The notes under the pieces are model-generated. The model saw nothing but the letters and a program-made list of their open reading frames with translations. It was not told the DNA's origin and ran no database searches. DNA of 64,000 nt, taken from assembly GCA_964538615.1 (NCBI GenBank), contig CAZIGK010000003.1, positions 88,147 to 152,146 of the forward strand. The letters are read 5' to 3'. Position numbers and translations under genes: made by a program. Shown one piece after another: positions 59,311-64,000 of this stretch. The stretch comes from CAZIGK01 sp964538615 (GTDB lineage: Bacteria > Pseudomonadota > Alphaproteobacteria > Rickettsiales > RI-342). The number at the start of each line of letters is the position of its first letter. The stretch's first letter is position 1.

Positions 59311-61818
59311 CTAGAGCGACAGGTTTTTCTCCTGAACATAGGTTTGCAGGGCTTCACTCAGGGTAACCCCTTCGGTTTTGAGAGCCGCTTTCAGGATGAG
59401 GGCGCTGATGGCGTCAATCTCTGCCTCGGTAAAGGTGGCCTGCTGCGGTTGCAGGGTCACGCGCAGGGCGATGGAGCGCAGGCTTTGCGCTTTTAAGCTC
59501 TCGTCCTGATAGTCGCTGATGACGCGTACCGCCGTAACAATTTGGCGCTCGGCACCCGCCACAGCGCGCAGCAGTGGCTCCACCGGTTGGGCGGCGGCCA
59601 GCAGGAACGAGTAATCCCGCGAGACGGCTTGCAGATCGCTGGGGGCATATTTTGCGCGGGCTTTGCCTTTGGCTTTGGCCTGAGGTACCGCAGCGGGGTA
59701 GATTTCGCAGGCGACAGCCCGTTGCTTGATGCCAAAGAGCTTCAGGGTATTCGGGTGTAATTCCCCGAAGACGGCGAGGGTGTTTTTACCGCCCAGTTTG
59801 ATGGCTCCGCTGCGACCGGGGTGATACCAGACGGGTGCGCCGTTGGGATCTATTTGCACGCGATCTACGGGTGCGCCGATGGCGGCCAATGCTGCCAGCG
59901 CATCTGCTTTGGCATCGAAGACATCCATGCTGCGAGGTTTATCATGCGGGTTGATGGTGACGGCCTGACCGCCGCGTACCACAGCGGCATGCAGGCTTTG
60001 GGTATCCGGCGTGATGCCATGGTAGACGTTACCGACTTCGGAGAGGGTGATATGTTCCTGCCCACGATCCAGATTGCGTTTGAGGGCGGCCAACAGGTTG
60101 GGGAGAAGGCTGGGGCGCATGGCATCCAGCTCTGAGCTGATGGGGTTGAGCAGGCGGAGTGCTTGTTGGCCGCCGCCGAAATGCTGTGCCCATTCCTGCT
60201 GAGTGAAGCTGTAGCAATGCACTTCGTTCGCGCCCTGCGTTGCGAGTGCGCGACGGAGTAAAGCAGATTGACGAGCCGCGAGTGGCAGGCTGATATCGGG
60301 CAGATGCGCCGGGCGGGGTAGTGGGGTTGCGGGCAGGTGATCCAGCCCGATGATGCGCATGACTTCTTCTACCAGATCGGCTTCGCCATGGACATCGCCG
60401 CGCCAGCTTGGGATGGCCACATGCCATAGCGCGTGCGCTTCATCTGATGGGCTGCACATAGCAGATTTCTGTGCTTCCGGTTCACGTGTGGAGCCTGTAT
60501 TTTCTTTGCGGGTGATGGTAAAGCCCAGCATTTCCAATATCTGTTCGGACTTCTCTGCTTGCACTTTCATGCCGCCTAGGGTAGCCACGCGAGATGGGCG
60601 GAAGGTGATGCTGCGCGGTTGGTAAGGCGCATCGCCTGCGATGGTCAGTTCATCCGCCGTGCCGCCACAAAGATCCAGAATCATGTGGGTAGCGATAGCG
60701 GCACCTTGTTGCAGGAAGTCCGGGTCTACGCCGCGTTCAAAACGGTAGCGGGCATCGGTGATGATATCATGGCGGCGGCCTGTCTCCGCGATGCTGACGG
60801 GTTCAAAATACGCGACTTCCAGAAACACGTCACAGGTGGCTTCTGTACAACCGCTGGATTCGCCGCCGATAATACCGCCGAAGCCGAGGGCGGTGGTAGC
60901 ATCCGCAATGACGGTATCCTGTTCGGTGGCGGTATAGTCTTTGCCATTGAGGGCGAGGAAGCGTTCGCCTCTGCCTTTGCGGGCGGTGATGTTTCCGTTC
61001 AGTTTGGCGATATCATAGACGTGAAGCGGGCGGCCTAAATCCACGCTGATGTAGTTGGTGACATCCACCAGTTTGGAAATGGGACGCAGGCCGATGGCAC
61101 TGAGGCGGTGACGTAGCCAGCCGGGGCTTTCCCCGTTGCTGACCCCCTGAATACTACGCCCAACGAACTGCTGGCAGCCATTGTTATCCTGCGTGATGGT
61201 GGCCTGTATGCGACTGGGTTTGCCGGATGTGGCCACGGTGGGCACAGCGAGAGGTTTCAGTTGGCCGAGGCCTGCGGCAGCCAGATCTCGTGCGATGCCG
61301 CGTACCCCCAGGCAATCCGCCCGATCCGGAGTGATGGCAATTTCAATCACCGGGTCATCCACCCCCAATTGGCTGGCCACAGGTTGACCAATGGCCAGAT
61401 TGGCGGGCAGTTCCATGATACCGTTGTCGTTGTCGCCAATTTGCAACTCTACTTCTGAGCAGAGCATGCCCTGACTTTCCACACCACGGATTTTGCTTTT
61501 GACGATCTTCATGCCATTGGCGGGAACCACCGCGCCCAGAGTGGCCAGCACGACCTTGATGCCAGCGCGGGCATTAGGGGCGCCGCAGACGATTTGCAGT
61601 TCTTCCTGCCCATTGGCAACCTTACAGACGCGCAATTTCTGAGCGTCCGGGTGGGGTTCTGCATGTCTGATTTCTGCCACGACAAAGCCGGAAAGTTTTT
61701 CTGCCGGGTCTTCTACGGATTCTACTTCCAGCCCGATACCGGTCAGGGCGGTGCAGATTTGCTCCAGCGTTGCGGTGGTTTCCAGATGGTCTTTCAGCCA
61801 GGAGAGGGTGAATTTCAT
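59311..61818 (-). CDS. pheT: PheT, phenylalanyl-tRNA synthetase beta subunit
   Basis: The beta subunit forms an alpha2-beta2 enzyme with PheS that charges tRNA-Phe. The 835-residue product has an N-terminal tRNA-binding EMAP-like domain (GFVVAEIRHAEPHPDAQKLRVCKV), B3/B4 editing domain (ITPDRADCLGVRGIARDLAAAGL), the B5 domain (YQPRSITFRPSRVATLGGM), the catalytic-like core (HCYSFTQQEWAQ) and a C-terminal anticodon-binding ferredoxin-like domain (PSDLQAVSRDYSFLL). A short Ser/Pro/Glu insert near residue 455 is lineage-specific. It starts 62 nt after pheS. Confidence 0.97.
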   Translation of the reverse strand: MKFTLSWLKDHLETTATLEQICTALTGIGLEVESVEDPAEKLSGFVVAEIRHAEPHPDAQKLRVCKVANGQEELQIVCGAPNARAGIKVVLATLGAVVPANGMKIVKSKIRGVESQGMLCSEVELQIGDNDNGIMELPANLAIGQPVASQLGVDDPVIEIAITPDRADCLGVRGIARDLAAAGLGQLKPLAVPTVATSGKPSRIQATITQDNNGCQQFVGRSIQGVSNGESPGWLRHRLSAIGLRPISKLVDVTNYISVDLGRPLHVYDIAKLNGNITARKGRGERFLALNGKDYTATEQDTVIADATTALGFGGIIGGESSGCTEATCDVFLEVAYFEPVSIAETGRRHDIITDARYRFERGVDPDFLQQGAAIATHMILDLCGGTADELTIAGDAPYQPRSITFRPSRVATLGGMKVQAEKSEQILEMLGFTITRKENTGSTREPEAQKSAMCSPSDEAHALWHVAIPSWRGDVHGEADLVEEVMRIIGLDHLPATPLPRPAHLPDISLPLAARQSALLRRALATQGANEVHCYSFTQQEWAQHFGGGQQALRLLNPISSELDAMRPSLLPNLLAALKRNLDRGQEHITLSEVGNVYHGITPDTQSLHAAVVRGGQAVTINPHDKPRSMDVFDAKADALAALAAIGAPVDRVQIDPNGAPVWYHPGRSGAIKLGGKNTLAVFGELHPNTLKLFGIKQRAVACEIYPAAVPQAKAKGKARAKYAPSDLQAVSRDYSFLLAAAQPVEPLLRAVAGAERQIVTAVRVISDYQDESLKAQSLRSIALRVTLQPQQATFTEAEIDAISALILKAALKTEGVTLSEALQTYVQEKNLSL

Positions 61819-61880
61819 GGGCGGGGTTCCGTAAACGGTCGTGATGAGGGGGAATAAGACGGGATAGAGGGGAGAAACAA

Positions 61881-62966
61881 TCAGAGTCCGTGGGTTAGCG
61901 AAGGGGTGGTGAGCGGGGAGAAGCCATAATGCTTCAGCCAGCGCACATCGCCCTCAAAGAAGGGGCGGAGATCTGCCATACCATATTTCAACATGGCCAG
62001 ACGCTCAATGCCCATGCCGAAGGCAAAGCCCTGATAGCGTTCCGGGTCAAGGTTGCAAGCTTTCAGTACGTTCGGGTGCACCATGCCGCAGCCCAATATT
62101 TCCAGCCAGTCATCGCCAGTACCGATCTGCATTTCGCCATTGCCGCGTTTGCAGCCAATGTCCACTTCTGCAGAGGGTTCCGTGAAGGGGAAAAAGCTGT
62201 TGCGGAAGCGCACCGGCACGTTATCCAGCTCGAAAAAGGCTTTCAGGAACTCCACCAGACAACCTTTCAGATGCGCCATGGTGATATTTTCCTCAATGAC
62301 CAGCCCTTCCACCTGATGGAACATGGGGGTGTGGGTGGCATCGGAATCGCTGCGGAAAGTGCTGCCTTGCGCGATAACGCGTAATGGGGCGCCTTGCTTT
62401 AACATGGCGCGAACCTGCACGGGCGAGGTATGGGTGCGCAGTACGGGATGTGCCTCGCCTTCGTGGCCATGCAGATAAAAGGTATCGTGCATTTGACGGG
62501 CGGGGTGCGAGGGGGGAATGTTCAGGGCGGTGAAGTTGTGGAAGTCATCTTCAATATCCGGTCCTTCTGCAATTTGAAAGCCCATGTGCGAGAAAATGGC
62601 GATGACTTCTTCCATCACCTGCGTGACCGGGTGCAATGTGCCCAGAGTTTGCGGGCGGGGTGGGAGGGTGACATCCACCCGTTCGGTGTGTAGGCGTTCG
62701 TTGAGGGCGGTGGCCTCCAAGGTGTGTTTTTTGTGGGTAAATGCCTCTTCCACTTCGGTACGGATGGCGTTTAGAGTGGCGCCCAAGCTTTTGCGCTCTT
62801 CCGGACTGACGGAGCCAAGCTGTTTCATGGCGTCGCTGATGCTGCCCTTCTTACCCAGCAGGGCGATGCGGGCGGTCTCAAGTGCTTCCAGCGTATGGGC
62901 GTCCTGTACCAGTTGCAGGGCGGATTGTTTGAGGGCATCGAGGGCTTGCATGGGAAACTGCTCCAT
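61881..62966 (-). CDS. pheS: PheS, phenylalanyl-tRNA synthetase alpha subunit
   Basis: The alpha subunit holds the class II catalytic core. The 361-residue product has an N-terminal coiled coil (LVQDAHTLEALETARIALLGKKG), motif 1 region HPVTQVMEEVIAIFSHMGF, motif 2 PLRVIAQGSTFRSDSDATHTPMFHQ, and motif 3 GFAFGMGIERLAMLKYG. FFPFTEPSAEVD is also characteristic. An ATG five codons in (62951) is an alternative start. The leader between the rplT terminator and the start contains a weak TATCCT -10 candidate. Confidence 0.97.
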   Translation of the reverse strand: MEQFPMQALDALKQSALQLVQDAHTLEALETARIALLGKKGSISDAMKQLGSVSPEERKSLGATLNAIRTEVEEAFTHKKHTLEATALNERLHTERVDVTLPPRPQTLGTLHPVTQVMEEVIAIFSHMGFQIAEGPDIEDDFHNFTALNIPPSHPARQMHDTFYLHGHEGEAHPVLRTHTSPVQVRAMLKQGAPLRVIAQGSTFRSDSDATHTPMFHQVEGLVIEENITMAHLKGCLVEFLKAFFELDNVPVRFRNSFFPFTEPSAEVDIGCKRGNGEMQIGTGDDWLEILGCGMVHPNVLKACNLDPERYQGFAFGMGIERLAMLKYGMADLRPFFEGDVRWLKHYGFSPLTTPSLTHGL

Positions 62967-63164
62967 AACATGGGCTGACGGGAAGGGGGAGGTATCCGGC
63001 CGAGGATAGCACGGTTGAGAAAATGCGGTGAAGAGGAGGTGGGTAGTGTAGTCACCAGATGCTTAACAAGCTACCAATAGACGTTTTTTTGTGCTCTTCG
63101 GCTTTTGAGAACGGCCATTTTCGGCGTGTTTTCCATCTCGTGACGGTACTCTCTGGCAGAAACA

Positions 63165-63195
63165 GAAAAAAGGAGCCAGTGTGGTGGCTCCTTCT
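63165..63195 (-). terminator. Intrinsic terminator after rplT
   Basis: On the minus strand AAGGAGCCA-CCACAC-TGGCTCCTT forms a 9-bp stem with a 6-nt loop, and the stem end runs on into six T. It lies 37-67 nt after the rplT stop and closes the rpmI-rplT transcript before pheS. Confidence 0.93.
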
Positions 63196-63231
63196 CTCCA
63201 TGTAGAATGCGAATGTAACACCAAAGGTGGG

Positions 63232-63600
63232 TTACGCCGCTTTTTTGTCCAGAGCCTGTTTCGCAGCGGTGGCGAGGGCAGCAAAGCCTTCAGCATCGTG
63301 GTAGGCAATCTCGGACAGAGCCTTGCGGTTCAGGTCAATACCCGCCAGCTTGATGCCGTTCATGAAGGTGCTGTACACCAGACCATGTTCACGGGCCGCA
63401 GCGTTGATACGCTGGATCCACAGGCCGCGGAAATCACGTTTTTTGTTTTTGCGGTCGCGGTATGCATAACGCAGACCTTTTTCGACCTTCTCAATGGCAA
63501 CGCGGTAACAATTTTTGGCGCGACCGCGATAGCCTTTCGCCAGTTTTAGCACTTTTTTATGACGGGCGTGTGCTGTTTTGCCCCGAGAGACGCGAGCCAT
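63232..63600 (-). CDS. rplT: Ribosomal protein L20
   Basis: L20 is a 50S assembly protein that binds 23S rRNA. The 122-residue product has the basic N-terminal extension (MARVSRGKTAHARHKKVLKL), YRGRAKNCYRVAIEKVEKGL, the RDFRGLWIQRINAAAREHGL signature and a slightly longer Ala/Lys tail. It lies 77 nt after rpmI. The infC gene that often precedes rpmI is not seen before the window edge. Confidence 0.98.
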   Translation of the reverse strand: MARVSRGKTAHARHKKVLKLAKGYRGRAKNCYRVAIEKVEKGLRYAYRDRKNKKRDFRGLWIQRINAAAREHGLVYSTFMNGIKLAGIDLNRKALSEIAYHDAEGFAALATAAKQALDKKAA

Positions 63601-63677
63601 TGCTCTTACTCCTATGCTCGTTATCTATACCTTATGCGGCGGACTGGAAAGGCCAAGGCCTGCCAGCCACTTGCGGC

Positions 63678-63875
63678 TTAGCCGTAAGGCAGGAACTTCT
63701 TGACAATACGTGCGTCTGCGTCACACAGAACGGTGGTGCCGGTCTGGTTTTGCAGGCTGCGTTTGCTGCGCTTCACCATGCCGTGCTGTTTGCAGGCCTG
63801 ATTTGCACGCACCTTGCCAGAAGCGGTCAGTGAAAAGCGCTTTTTGGCGCCACTTTTGGTCTTCATTTTCGGCAT
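63678..63875 (-). CDS. rpmI: Ribosomal protein L35
   Basis: L35 is a small basic 50S protein. The 65-residue product starts MPKMKTKSGAKKRFSLTASG and has a basic middle (CKQHGMVKRSKRSLQNQ) and the end DARIVKKFLPYG. I choose ATG 63873-63875 because the family starts exactly there, with AACAGAGG just upstream; the frame opens 20 codons earlier without homology. It pairs with rplT as in nearly all bacteria. Confidence 0.97.
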   Translation of the reverse strand: MPKMKTKSGAKKRFSLTASGKVRANQACKQHGMVKRSKRSLQNQTGTTVLCDADARIVKKFLPYG

Positions 63876-63970
63876 GGTACTAACCTCTGTTGAAAAGGGA
63901 GCAAGCCTTATAGGGGGTAAATGGGGGGAATGCAAGGGAAAAATTGGGGGCTTTGTCGCGGCGAGGGGGC

Positions 63971-64000
63971 AAGAACGGCGGCAAGGAGGCCGCCGCCTTT
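63971..64000. repeat. Partial dispersed modular repeat at the right edge
   Basis: The AAGAACGGCGGCAAGGAGG module with its GCCGCCGCC pairing arm enters at the window edge upstream of rpmI. The spacer base (AAGGAG rather than AAGCAG) matches the copies at 58974-59310, suggesting two sub-families. Confidence 0.8.

Noticed and set aside
58932..59357. Open frame of 141 codons on the minus strand between the kinase gene and pheT
   Set aside because: It reads through the same dispersed repeat (LLASLRVGTACLSLSLA-type product) and overlaps pheT; repeat by-product.

Overview
The window is 64 kb of a Gram-negative bacterial chromosome and contains one 100-base assembly gap. Lipid A synthesis (lpxC), the outer-membrane assembly lipoprotein BamD, a Tim44-domain protein next to secB, mltA and an Smr gene, the lpxC-bamD-recN order, an FlbD-like flagellar activator and a meso-DAP type MurE together point to an alphaproteobacterium. 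The mix of a free-living-style flagellum with a VirB/VirD4 apparatus would fit a Micavibrio-like or Rhodospirillales-like lineage. That is inference from gene content; no 16S rRNA gene lies in the window.

Layout. (1) 1-11.7 kb: division and cell wall (dcw) cluster on the minus strand, mraZ-rsmH-ftsL-ftsI-murE-murF-mraY-murD-ftsW-murG, with murG cut by the window edge. It is headed by a five-copy 10-bp repeat that looks like a MraZ operator. (2) 11.9-23.6 kb: housekeeping genes: a DUF6898-like small protein and a Trm112-like protein, tRNA-Gly(GCC) with promoter and terminator, an unrecognised 388-residue protein, ligA, prmA, recN, a 56-residue membrane protein, bamD, lpxC, an AGCS symporter and a DedA protein. 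(3) 23.6-39.6 kb: a type IV secretion island (two VirB2-like pilins, VirB4, VirB6, VirB8, VirB9, VirB10, VirB11, VirD4). It also holds a 716-residue protein with an HELGH metallopeptidase motif and a single-domain receiver protein on the opposite strand. (4) 39.7-52.9 kb: minus-strand flagellar cluster fliF-fliG-fliH-fliN-motA-flbD-flhA-flhF-flhG-fliK. (5) 53.6-58.9 kb: secB, then a plus-strand run of Tim44-domain protein, mltA, Smr, an OmpR-type regulator and an EnvZ-like kinase. (6) 59.3-63.9 kb: pheT, pheS, rplT and rpmI on the minus strand.

The most unusual part is the secretion island. VirB6 carries an N-terminal extracytoplasmic cadherin/Ig-like domain on a long Gly/Ser/Pro linker. The VirD4 tail is a tandem array of NPFDLPPLPPKP units, which broke the assembly. 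A large HExxH protein sits between virB11 and virD4. The virB8 promoter overlaps one perfect palindrome and is followed by a second. Two separate promoters suggest two main transcripts, virB2-virB2-virB4-virB6 and virB8-virB9-virB10-virB11.

Intergenic DNA around the flagellar and phe genes is filled with a modular dispersed repeat. Its hairpins keep pairing through compensatory changes, and in one place it is amplified as a 162-bp tandem array.
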